NCBI GenBank assembly: GCA_013152205.1
Contig: JAADGV010000088.1
Location: forward strand, 1 to 64,000
Source of the DNA: Planctomycetota bacterium
GTDB taxonomy: Bacteria; Planctomycetota; Planctomycetia; Pirellulales; Lacipirellulaceae
Direction: 5' to 3'
DNA: 64,000 nt
The position numbers were made by a program, and so were the translations under genes. Under the pieces are notes generated by a model. That model was not told the DNA's origin. It saw only the letters and a program-made list of their open reading frames with translations, and made no database searches. Numbering within the stretch: position 1 is the first letter of the stretch; each line of letters opens with the position of its first letter. Shown here one piece after another: positions 37,395 through 44,630 of the stretch.

Positions 37395-38189
37395 ATGCAC
37401 GATGGCTTTGTAGACATTCATTGCCACTTATTGCCAGGGATCGATGATGGGGCTACCGACCTAGAAACGTCGCTGGGTATGGCTCGTATGGCCGTCGAAG
37501 ATGGAACAAGCACCATCCTCGTTACCCCTCATCAGCTGGGAAACTTTGGGCACAATCGGGGGGATGATATTCGCCGGCGTACCGCTGACTTGCAGCAAGC
37601 GCTGAACGAACATCAAATCCCATTGCAAATACTCCCAGGCGGCGATGTTCGTATCGAAGACGGCATGATCGAGCAGTTGGTTAGTGGCGAGGTCTTGTCG
37701 CTTGGCGACCTGCGGAAGCATGTGCTGTTGGAGTTGCCGCACGAGTTGTACTTTCCGATGGAAGGTATTCTCTCTGCGCTGGAGCGACAGGGGATGACAG
37801 GAATTTTATCGCATCCCGAACGCAATCGGGGCATCCTCCGCGAGCCGGGGTTGGTGCCGAAGTTGGTCGGCGAAGGCTGTTTGATGCAGGTTACCGCTGG
37901 CAGCCTTATGGGGACTTTCGGTCCGAATTGCCAGCAGCTAGCCGAGTGGATGATTACCGAAGGTCTCGTGCATTTCGTCGCCACAGACGCTCATGGCACA
38001 AAGAAGCGGCGGCCCCTGATGCAGCGGGCTTTCGATCGAGTTCGCGAATTGGCAGGTAAATCGGCTGCCAAGAAGCTTTGCATTCGGAACCCTGGTTTGG
38101 TCGCCTGTGGACAGCGAGTGCCAGCAGGGCGACATGCACAGTCTCGGCGTGGTTGGCGGAGTCTACTTCCTGCAAGGCGGGTTGCCTAA
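37395..38189 (+). CDS. CpsB/CapC-type PHP-fold tyrosine phosphatase
   Basis: 264 residues from the ATG at 37395 (the GTG at 37320 is less likely). The PHP domain shows FVDIHCHLLPGIDDGA with the metal HxH, PHQLGNFG and the LSHPERNR motif, and FVATDAHG near the end. Such manganese-dependent phosphatases dephosphorylate the tyrosine kinase that drives polysaccharide export. No kinase or Wzx/Wzy genes are nearby. The metalloprotease gene follows 45 bases later. Confidence 0.92.
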   Translation: MHDGFVDIHCHLLPGIDDGATDLETSLGMARMAVEDGTSTILVTPHQLGNFGHNRGDDIRRRTADLQQALNEHQIPLQILPGGDVRIEDGMIEQLVSGEVLSLGDLRKHVLLELPHELYFPMEGILSALERQGMTGILSHPERNRGILREPGLVPKLVGEGCLMQVTAGSLMGTFGPNCQQLAEWMITEGLVHFVATDAHGTKKRRPLMQRAFDRVRELAGKSAAKKLCIRNPGLVACGQRVPAGRHAQSRRGWRSLLPARRVA

Positions 38190-38234
38190 CTTCTCTCCTT
38201 TGGAGCTGCTCCATGAAGTTGGGGAGTATCAGCG

Positions 38235-39032
38235 ATGCATAGCTTATCACGACGAGAATTTCTAGCGGCTGGAGGTGCTGCCATTGCATTGCAGTGGGCA
38301 TCCGCTCCCCTGCCCTGCCAGGCTGCGGCCTGGGTTGATCACCGATCGTATGGGCCATTTCAGTGTCGAGCGACGTTCTCGCTTGCCAACTTTGCCCCGA
38401 TGTTCCAAGAGCTTTCTGCCGTCGAGAAGGAACTGCAACGTACGCTGGCAGTACCGCCCGCTGGGCAATCGATCGATATCTACATCGTGGAAAACGAACA
38501 GGCACACCGACAACTGCTTAGCCAGCTCTACCCGCGGGTGGCTTACCGACGAGCGTTATATGTTCAGCGATCGGGCCATGGCAGTGTCTACACCTACCTA
38601 CACCCTGAGCTAGACGTCGACCTGCGGCATGAATGCACACATGCGTTGTTGCATAGTACTCTGCCGATGGTGCCGCTGTGGCTCGATGAGGGCTTGGCGG
38701 AGTATTTTGAAATGCCAGCAGCCCAACGTGCATTCGAGCATCCTCACCTCTCGAAGCTTCGCTGGAGCATGCGATTTGGGATGGTACGTGAAATCGAGTC
38801 GTTAGAACAATGCGATGCCTTGGAGGACATGGGGCCTGTGGAATATCGTTTTTCTTGGGCTTGGGTGCATTTTATGCTGCATGGCCCACTGCCTGCTCAT
38901 CGGGCTTTGGTGCATTTCCTCAGCGACATTCGCCGGGGTAATCCCCCGGGGCAACTTTCTGAGCGGTTGCACGCGGCCTTGCCTCGACCCGAGAAAGAGC
39001 TGATCAAGCATTTTAAGCGATGGCGGCGGTAA
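38235..39032 (+). CDS. Tat-exported zinc metalloprotease-like protein (DUF1570-like)
   Basis: 265 residues. The N-terminus is a Tat signal (LSRREFLAAGGAAIALQW, cleavage after AAA). The zinc motif is HECTH (132-136) with a third ligand Glu in LDEGLAEYFEM. The arrangement resembles DUF1570/M90-like proteins with a single-domain metalloprotease fold. It should act in the periplasm. Whether it cleaves a peptide or a glycan linkage is not known. Start chosen at the ATG that begins the Tat signal. Confidence 0.85.
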   Translation: MHSLSRREFLAAGGAAIALQWASAPLPCQAAAWVDHRSYGPFQCRATFSLANFAPMFQELSAVEKELQRTLAVPPAGQSIDIYIVENEQAHRQLLSQLYPRVAYRRALYVQRSGHGSVYTYLHPELDVDLRHECTHALLHSTLPMVPLWLDEGLAEYFEMPAAQRAFEHPHLSKLRWSMRFGMVREIESLEQCDALEDMGPVEYRFSWAWVHFMLHGPLPAHRALVHFLSDIRRGNPPGQLSERLHAALPRPEKELIKHFKRWRR

Positions 39033-39353
39033 AGCGGGAAACAGTAGGTGTGAAGTCCTGACGGTTAGGCGGTGCTAGCGGATTGTGATAATACAAGCTG
39101 CAAAGTGGTTGTTTTAGTTTGAGGATTGTATGCCTGTCGGTAGTAGCAAGGGGAGCAGTGATCCGGTTTTTCTTTAATGTAATGCTCCAGATTTTTCGTG
39201 TGAGTAGCCGATACTCGAAAAGGCTACGGAAGGCGTTGGTTGCTTAGGCTCCGTGGCATCCCCTTTGGGTAATCAAAGTAAACCGGAACAGTTGTGGTAC
39301 GGAATAGTTAATGGCTTTTCCGGGGCCCGACCTTTGTTAAGGATGACAGCACA
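39033..39353. other. Intergenic region with a structured leader
   Basis: No gene. The part 39204-39278 contains several nested pairings: GTAGCC with GGCTAC, GCTACGGA (39223-39230) with TCCGTGGC (39250-39257, one G-U pair) and CTTTG-CAAAG (39263-39278, loop GGTAAT). It lies in front of the tandem secreted paralogues. The AAGGA ribosome site (39339-39343) precedes the ATG at 39354. Confidence 0.45.
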
Positions 39354-39878
39354 ATGAAATCGAAGAACTGGAACGCGGTACTTGCCGCCTTGTCTTGTGT
39401 CGGGATGCTAGTGCCGCAGGCAGCCTTTGCTGTGCCAGCAGGGGCTAAACTTAGCGACGTTGCATTGCATGAAAATGGTGTCGTATTTGGGCAGGTTGTC
39501 GATGCTCAGGGTGTTGCGGTTGCGATGACACCGGTAGCAATTGCTAGTGGTGGCAAAGAGATCGCAAGAACGCAAACTGATAGCACTGGCAAGTTTTCGG
39601 TTTCCGGGCTGAAAGGTGGCGTCTATCAAGTGGCTGCTGCTGGACACCAGGGCGTCTATCGCATGTGGGCCCCTCGTACGGCTCCCCCGGCTGCTCAACA
39701 AGGCTTGATGGTGGTCTCGCAGGGCGATCTTGTGCGTGGCCAAGGTGCCATTGAGGGGCATTTCCAGGGCGTCATGAGCTGGGTATCGCAACATCCGATA
39801 ATGACTGCTGGCCTTATCGCTGGTGCGATAGCTATTCCGATTGCACTTACTGATGATGACTCTCCCGCAACTCCTTGA
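39354..39878 (+). CDS. Secreted regulatory-domain protein with membrane tail, paralogue 1
   Basis: 174 residues. Signal peptide (VLAALSCVGMLVPQAAFA). The middle (about 38-110) is a carboxypeptidase-regulatory-like beta domain: VVFGQVVDAQGVAV, TDSTGKFSVSGLKGG, YRMWAPRTAPPAAQQGLMVV. The C-terminus has a predicted membrane helix (IMTAGLIAGAIAIPIALT) ending in DDDSPATP. The short acidic/PATP end is conserved in the next gene. Likely a cell-surface or envelope protein. The two paralogues are tandem, 236 bases apart. Confidence 0.8.
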   Translation: MKSKNWNAVLAALSCVGMLVPQAAFAVPAGAKLSDVALHENGVVFGQVVDAQGVAVAMTPVAIASGGKEIARTQTDSTGKFSVSGLKGGVYQVAAAGHQGVYRMWAPRTAPPAAQQGLMVVSQGDLVRGQGAIEGHFQGVMSWVSQHPIMTAGLIAGAIAIPIALTDDDSPATP

Positions 39879-39908
39879 GTAGGCTGGGTGAATGAAATAC
39901 GAGTTTAT

Positions 39909-39938
39909 GAATCACGCGGCAGATTTGCCGCGTGATTC
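39909..39938 (+). terminator. Hairpin between the two paralogues
   Basis: A perfect 13-base inverted repeat: GAATCACGCGGCA (39909-39921), a loop of 4 bases, and its complement (39926-39938). It is placed 30 bases after the first stop codon. There is no U-run, so it may be an intrinsic terminator of the weaker kind or an mRNA-stabilising hairpin. Confidence 0.5.
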
Positions 39939-40114
39939 GTATGCGTAGTGCTGGCATACAACGCTCCGAAGCTTTTCCTATTTTTTGCCAGAAGAAGAAT
40001 GATCTTTTCTCAGTTTCGCAAATACGCTAAGTACACCTCTCAATTTGCTATGTACCCTCCTCGCATTATGTGATTTGTGCTTGGGGCCTCTTCTCACCAA
40101 AGGAATGAAATCTC

Positions 40115-40672
40115 ATGAAGACAAGGAAATTGCAGTTTCTAGCTACTGCGCTATCGTGTGTAGGAATGCTAACTTCTCCTCTCTCGCTGGCTGCTGCTCC
40201 GAATGTGGCGCCGCGTGACGTGGTATTGCATGAAGGCGGTGTATTGCTTGGTCAGGTTGTTGATGCACAAGGTAGTGCATTGATTAACGCACCGGTTGTT
40301 GTGACGAGCGGTACGATGGAAGTTGCGCGTGTGCAAACCGATCGTACCGGAAAGTTCTCGGTAAGTGGTTTGAAAGGTGGAGCCTACGGAGTAGCTTCAG
40401 CGGGTCAGCAAGGTGTTTATCGCCTTTGGGCTCCGCAAACTGCGCCGCCTGCCGCTCAGCAAGGCCTGATGCTGGTGTCGGACAATAATTTTGTGCTTGG
40501 CCAGGATTGTGGTGGAGGCGTTGATTGTGGTGGAGGTGTTTCTGCCCCACGAGGCCCCCTGCGGCGGGCTGCTTCTTGGATGGCTGCTCATCCGATCATC
40601 ACTGCGGGTGCGATTGCAGCCGCAATCGCGATTCCTCTGGCTGTGGACGACGACGATCCGGCCACGCCTTAG
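40115..40672 (+). CDS. Secreted regulatory-domain protein with membrane tail, paralogue 2
   Basis: 185 residues, clearly homologous to the preceding gene over its length. Signal peptide (ATALSCVGMLTSPLSLAAA), regulatory-like domain (VLLGQVVDAQGSALI, QTDRTGKFSVSGLKGG, YRLWAPQTAPPAAQQGLMLV), a Gly/Cys-rich insert (DCGGGVDCGGGVSAPRG) not present in paralogue 1, then the same membrane helix and DDDDPATP end. The Cys-Gly insert is the main difference and may bind a metal or form disulfides. Confidence 0.8.
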   Translation: MKTRKLQFLATALSCVGMLTSPLSLAAAPNVAPRDVVLHEGGVLLGQVVDAQGSALINAPVVVTSGTMEVARVQTDRTGKFSVSGLKGGAYGVASAGQQGVYRLWAPQTAPPAAQQGLMLVSDNNFVLGQDCGGGVDCGGGVSAPRGPLRRAASWMAAHPIITAGAIAAAIAIPLAVDDDDPATP

Positions 40673-40706
40673 ATTCTTGCTTCAATCAGAATTTGTTGAC
40701 TTAACG

Positions 40707-40753
40707 AACCTCGTTAGTCCGTGCCTATGGTGCCGGGTTAGCGAGGTTTTTTT
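40707..40753 (+). terminator. Rho-independent terminator of the second paralogue
   Basis: AACCTCG (40707-40713) pairs with CGAGGTT (40742-40748), the stem is extended by TTA/TAG, and the run TTTTTTT (40747-40753) follows directly. Confidence 0.75.
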
Positions 40754-41136
40754 GTCACTGGGAATTGGCCGACAAGGGACAAAATCGGTTGCCGTTTGGT
40801 GTTGTTTGTGCTTCATGGATGGAGTTTGGGCGATTGTTGCGGCTGTGTTTTGTCACGAAATTGCGTAAACGCATTGAACGGGACAAAAGTCTACTTTTCT
40901 AACTGCTTGGTGGAATGTTATGTCCTGTGTTTCAAGTGGTTTGATGTTGATTGGCCGGGGAAAACTCCGGGGAGTTTTGGCTCGTTTTGTCCAAAAGGTT
41001 GCCAGCGCGGCAAAGCCGCAATCAAGCAGGTAAAATTTGACAGGATGACAGGATAAACCAGATGAGAAAGAGCCCGGCTACCACAAAAAATGATTGAAAG
41101 AACGCTAATCTTCACTAATCACTCAAACAGAAAACA

Positions 41137-41280
41137 ACCAACTACGAATCATACGAATAGCACGAATAATTAGGACCTAGTCAGGCCCTAAATCAACCCA
41201 ATCCAGACGCATTTCAGGGAGGGGATTTTGAGCTAAATTCCGCCCCTATTCGTGTAAATTCGCGTTATTCGTGGTTCAAC
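41137..41280. repeat. Imperfect inverted repeat, MITE-like
   Basis: Two AT-rich words of about 33 bases (41137-41169 and 41248-41280) are inverted copies with several mismatches, both built from ATTCGTG-type units. They flank about 78 bases with no coding potential. No target duplication is visible. Confidence 0.4.
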
Positions 41281-41452
41281 CCTTTTCACTTTGAGTTAGT
41301 AACACGGGCGTTTTATATTTTTTGGTACTACTGGCTTTCTCTAGTCACAGTGGCGTGGCTGCCACCGCTAACGCGGGGTTTCTTGCCAGTATTATTACGA
41401 ATTTGTGTGGCGAGTTCTACAAGAAAAAATGGCCACCTTGAGAGGGGGCTAC

Positions 41453-42805
41453 TTATTTGGTGGTTGCGGCCTCTGGTTCTTCGAGTCGTACCATAAGCCA
41501 TTGTTGGGTGCTGCCGTCTTCGAAGTGAAGTAGGGCCGGGCATTCCTCTTCGGTGAGATTCTGGATTCCGGTTTCCATGATCGGCCAACTCTTGCCAACT
41601 GGTCCCCAGGCGGCCCGTTGACTCTCCTTGTCGATGGTTCCTTCCACCTCGAACGCGTTGTCGGTCGCCTTGTTCTGGAAGCTGCCGGCGATAATACCGT
41701 CTTTGCTGATCGCTAGCTGAAGAAACAACGTCGGCTCTTCGCCGCTGCCTTCGCCATCTTGCGTTAGCGCAAAAACACCTAGTGGCATCCACTCGACGTC
41801 CTCGGCGGCGACATCAGGAACATTGGCTGCGATCGCCTGGGCTTGAGCGGCATATTCGTCGGCAGTGGCGATCGGTTCGCCCTCGTAGTAGACCGTGTCG
41901 CCTTCGTAGTAACAGTTGTCGCCGTAGTTGTAAGACATCGGCTGGTTCCATTGGTAGGGAAGCCAGGTAGCAACGGCTCCCCAGGTTGCCCATCGCCACC
42001 AGTTGTGGTGCTGATTGTTCCAACCCCAACGCCAGCCTGTGTGCCCGCCCCAGAATCCACGTCCGTAAGCCGGCAAATGATTTGGGAAATTTCGGAAGTG
42101 GTTTTGGACTTGCCGCCCGTGAACGTTTCGATGGCTGCGGTAGGCCTGCTGGTTGGTTCTCTTGACGGGCCGCTGGCTGGGTCGAACAGCGGTGGCAGGC
42201 CGATTGCTGCCTGGACGACGGGCCGGAATCTGGCCGGTACTAGGGCGATTTGCGGGCCGCTGGCCCGTGCTAGGTCGATTCTGGAAAAAATCACCGGCTG
42301 CTCCGCCGGGGCGCGTGGCTGGTCGAGTCGAAGGTCGGGTTGAAGGCCCTTTGAGGTCGAGGAAACTGTTTAGCTGCCCTTGGCTGGGCCGCTGTCCGGC
42401 GGCCGGGCGCTGGCCTGTTGCTGGTCTACCTCCGGCGCCGGGTCGTTGGCCGGTTGCGGGCCTTTGTGCTGGGCGTCCCGTCGCCGGGCGTTGGCCAGCG
42501 GACGGTCGAGATGGCAACCGCTGCCCAGTGCTTGGTCGGGTCGTAGGTCGACTCGGAGCGGGTCTCGAAGGCTGGCGACTTGGCGAGGGGCGACTCATCG
42601 ACGGCGAACGGCCCACAGAGCCTCGCGAAGGCGACACCCCTCGACTCATTCCGCCCCCTCCGCCGCCACGGCTCATCCCGCCGCCACCACGTCCTCCCCC
42701 TCCCCCTCCTCCACGGCCACCTCGGCCAAAGCTATCTTCACCTGCCACAAGAACAATCAAACTCAAGCAGAGTAGTCCGTAGCTGAGTGTTTTTAAGCGT
42801 TTCAT
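41453..42805 (-). CDS. Low-complexity surface protein (mu-protocadherin-like)
   Basis: 450 residues from the ATG at 42805 (GAGG upstream). Signal peptide (MKRLKTLSYGLLCLSLIVLVAG). A Gly/Arg block (DSFGRGGRGGGG and MSRGGGGG repeats) leads into a Pro/Arg/Thr/Ser region built on RPSTGQRPA-like repeats (about 60-200). An aromatic His/Trp-rich stretch (GWRWGWNNQHHNWWRW) precedes a C-terminal globular domain (ADEYAAQAQAIAANVPDVAA, then a beta-rich part). Planctomycetes have several such proteins with YYEGDTVYYEGEP motifs. Probably cell-surface. The repeats make the antisense strand open, which is why a long plus-strand frame exists here. Confidence 0.85.
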   Translation of the reverse strand: MKRLKTLSYGLLCLSLIVLVAGEDSFGRGGRGGGGGGGRGGGGMSRGGGGGGMSRGVSPSRGSVGRSPSMSRPSPSRQPSRPAPSRPTTRPSTGQRLPSRPSAGQRPATGRPAQRPATGQRPGAGGRPATGQRPAAGQRPSQGQLNSFLDLKGPSTRPSTRPATRPGGAAGDFFQNRPSTGQRPANRPSTGQIPARRPGSNRPATAVRPSQRPVKRTNQQAYRSHRNVHGRQVQNHFRNFPNHLPAYGRGFWGGHTGWRWGWNNQHHNWWRWATWGAVATWLPYQWNQPMSYNYGDNCYYEGDTVYYEGEPIATADEYAAQAQAIAANVPDVAAEDVEWMPLGVFALTQDGEGSGEEPTLFLQLAISKDGIIAGSFQNKATDNAFEVEGTIDKESQRAAWGPVGKSWPIMETGIQNLTEEECPALLHFEDGSTQQWLMVRLEEPEAATTK

Positions 42806-42855
42806 TTTTTTGCCTCGGGAAGATGATTTTTCTGTGTCAAGAATCGGTAAGTCTC

Positions 42856-42926
42856 TGTGGGAGGCGTCTCCGACGCCGAACGAGTGTCGAAGCAAGGCAC
42901 TATCGGCGTCGGAGACGCCTCCCACA
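42856..42926. repeat. REP-like palindrome, GTGGGAGGCGTCT family, copy 2
   Basis: Arms 42856-42879 and 42903-42926 pair perfectly over 24 bases around a 23-base loop and match the arms at 32893-32963. It sits in the 125-base gap between the SnoaL-like gene and the surface protein gene. Confidence 0.88.
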
Positions 42927-42930
42927 ATAT

Positions 42931-43815
42931 TTACTTGCGTGTGATGATTACTTCGTCGAGATTGGGTAGGATTTGTCCGTCGACCACACGGTTGATTTTT
43001 TGCCAGCCGTAACTGGAATCGTCGATGGGTCGAAAGACGCTTGTTGCAGACCCCGTGGCGCCGTCGGCAAGCGTGGCGACCGATTGCACGATCCAGCGCT
43101 CTTTGCTGTGGGTCCATACGCCTTCGATGACGGTGCAGTTGGAATCGAATAGCCAAGAGCGAATATGGTTCTTTTTCGCATCCCAACCAATGATTTGCAT
43201 CCCGGACGATTCAATTTGGTCGCCGTGGGAAATTTCGAAAGAACGAGAAATGAAATTCTTATTCTTCGTCCATTTGCACTCGATCGTTACCTTCGTGTCG
43301 TCGATCACGTCGACCCAATCGCCAATCATCCACTCGAGTGCTTGAAGTTCGGCGTGGTGTGAGTCGGGATGGTCAGCCGTCTCTTCGCTGATCCGATCGA
43401 TGAGCCAACGGCCCTCGCGTTTCACATAGACAACGCTGTAGTTGCTTTTGGATGTGGTTTTGTCGGCGTGCGTGACCAGGGCGTTTCCGTGCTCGATGGC
43501 GACGTTAGGAGAGACGAAATCGATCGATTCGGTCGAGACTTCTAGGTGTGTTCCCTTGTCTTCTTCAAATAGGGCGAGAAACTCCTGCTCCAGGGCTTTG
43601 TGCCCGCTCACCTGTTCGCCCGTTAGTCGGCTGACATAAACGCCCTCGGGCAGCCAGTGCGAAACGATCGCCTTGGCGTCTTGAGCGTTGTAAGCCTTGA
43701 CGTAGGAGACCACCGCCGATTCGATAGCCGCCCGCTCGCTGGCGTTTTGAGCTAGCGAATTGGTTGCTCCAACGATAGCAGTTAGAAAGAGCGAAACTTG
43801 CAAGATTTTCTTCAT
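42931..43815 (-). CDS. Secreted SnoaL-like (DUF4440) protein with second beta domain
   Basis: 294 residues. Signal peptide (KILQVSLFLTAIVGATNSLAQ). Residues 28-145 are SnoaL-like: AIESAVVSYVKAYNAQDAKA, then YSVVYVKREGRWLI. A second domain (150-290) resembles DUF1579-like lipocalins (ALEWMIGDWVDV, then TKVTIECKWTKNKNFISRSF). Its role is unknown; such domains bind small hydrophobic ligands. The REP-like palindrome and the surface protein gene follow. Confidence 0.85.
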   Translation of the reverse strand: MKKILQVSLFLTAIVGATNSLAQNASERAAIESAVVSYVKAYNAQDAKAIVSHWLPEGVYVSRLTGEQVSGHKALEQEFLALFEEDKGTHLEVSTESIDFVSPNVAIEHGNALVTHADKTTSKSNYSVVYVKREGRWLIDRISEETADHPDSHHAELQALEWMIGDWVDVIDDTKVTIECKWTKNKNFISRSFEISHGDQIESSGMQIIGWDAKKNHIRSWLFDSNCTVIEGVWTHSKERWIVQSVATLADGATGSATSVFRPIDDSSYGWQKINRVVDGQILPNLDEVIITRK

Positions 43816-43928
43816 CGTAACGCACCTGTGTTTTGTAGATTTTGTTTGAGCGCTTTGCCTTTTTCTATGTCCGGGACCGTTAACAGTGGTGGCGAAGACG
43901 CAAGCGTGGGGGGGGCGTTGGGAGAACA

Positions 43929-43964
43929 GACCGGTTGCTGTGGGAGTGCCACGCGCAACCGGTC
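43929..43964 (-). terminator. Hairpin after the cytochrome gene
   Basis: GACCGGTTGC (43929-43938) and GCAACCGGTC (43955-43964) are perfect complements. They lie 12 bases after the stop of the minus-strand cytochrome gene. No U-run, so only terminator-like. Confidence 0.5.
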
Positions 43965-43975
43965 CGTAAAATGTT

Positions 43976-44428
43976 TTACTTCTTGTGGGCCTTGTGACAT
44001 GCGCCGCAGGAGGCGGTCATGGCTCCGAAGGCTTTGCCGGCGGCTTCGACGTCTTTGTCAGCGACGGCGTCTAGCACAGCTTGGCTGCCCTGGCCGAGCG
44101 TTTTGCATGCACCAGCCCAAACGCCATCGGGGCAACGGCCATCGGCCATAAGGACATGGCTGCTCTCATTCATCATTGCTGCGTGCAGCGCGATTTCTGC
44201 CCAAGCGTCGTCGTCGGCAGGCCCGGCGTCGAGACCCTTTTTGATAGCGCCACAGTGAACCTTGTGGACTGCCTGCATCCATTGCTTGGTGGTTAGGGGG
44301 CGTTCTTTTCCTTTGGTAACCTGCGCAACCGAGTCGCTGTGAAGACCGAGCAACGCGACGAGTACGGCTGCTAAGGAAATTGCCGAGAGCATAGGCCATT
44401 TGGATCGAGAACTGCAATTGGTAGACAT
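43976..44428 (-). CDS. Cytochrome c'-like exported heme protein
   Basis: 150 residues from the ATG at 44428 (AGGAG upstream); the frame further upstream is open by chance. A signal peptide (SKWPMLSAISLAAVLVALLG) is followed by a mainly helical protein whose C-terminus is SCGACHKAHK. The CxxCH near the C-terminus, in a four-helix protein, is the pattern of cytochrome c' and cytochrome c556, which bind NO or act in electron transfer. The quinol NO reductase gene is directly upstream on the same strand, which supports a role with NO. The extra Cys residues (VHCGAIKKG, DGRCPDG, AGACKTL) are unusual. Confidence 0.8.
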   Translation of the reverse strand: MSTNCSSRSKWPMLSAISLAAVLVALLGLHSDSVAQVTKGKERPLTTKQWMQAVHKVHCGAIKKGLDAGPADDDAWAEIALHAAMMNESSHVLMADGRCPDGVWAGACKTLGQGSQAVLDAVADKDVEAAGKAFGAMTASCGACHKAHKK

Positions 44429-44555
44429 GCAAGAGACTCCTGGGAAAGTGTGAAAATAGATCCTGCCCCCGACAAGAGCGGGGCAACGCACCACTGGCGG
44501 TTATAGCAGGATAACGACTTAAAGCAAGAAAATGCCAAATGATTCCTGCAGGCAG

Positions 44556-44592
44556 CGTGTAAGCCCGCAGGCCGATCCCCCGGGCTTACACG
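44556..44592 (-). terminator. Hairpin between NO reductase and cytochrome genes
   Basis: A perfect 12-base stem: CGTGTAAGCCCG (44556-44567) and its complement (44581-44592), with a 13-base loop. It lies between the two minus-strand genes and could attenuate expression of the cytochrome. Confidence 0.55.
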
Positions 44593-44630
44593 GCTGTTAC
44601 ATAATTTCGAAAAGCTGCCTCTAGGCCTGA

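Larger units (their letters stand above)
40673..41452. other. Long intergenic region with repeat remains
   Basis: A terminator lies at 40707-40753. From 41040 on there are AT-rich words of the kind ATTCGTGTTATTCGTGGTT common in bacterial intergenic repeats, with an imperfect inverted pair at 41137-41169 and 41248-41280. I see no gene in it. Confidence 0.5.

Noticed and set aside
39204-39278. c-di-GMP-I riboswitch
   Set aside because: Only fragments resemble it; the conserved GGCAAACC and GGACGCAAAGCC strings are absent, so I list only a structured leader.
42153-42782. Open frame of 209 codons on the plus strand, Pro/Arg/Gly-rich
   Set aside because: It is the antisense of the Gly/Arg and Pro/Thr repeats of the surface protein at 41453-42805; low complexity keeps it open, and it has no signal, domain or ribosome site.
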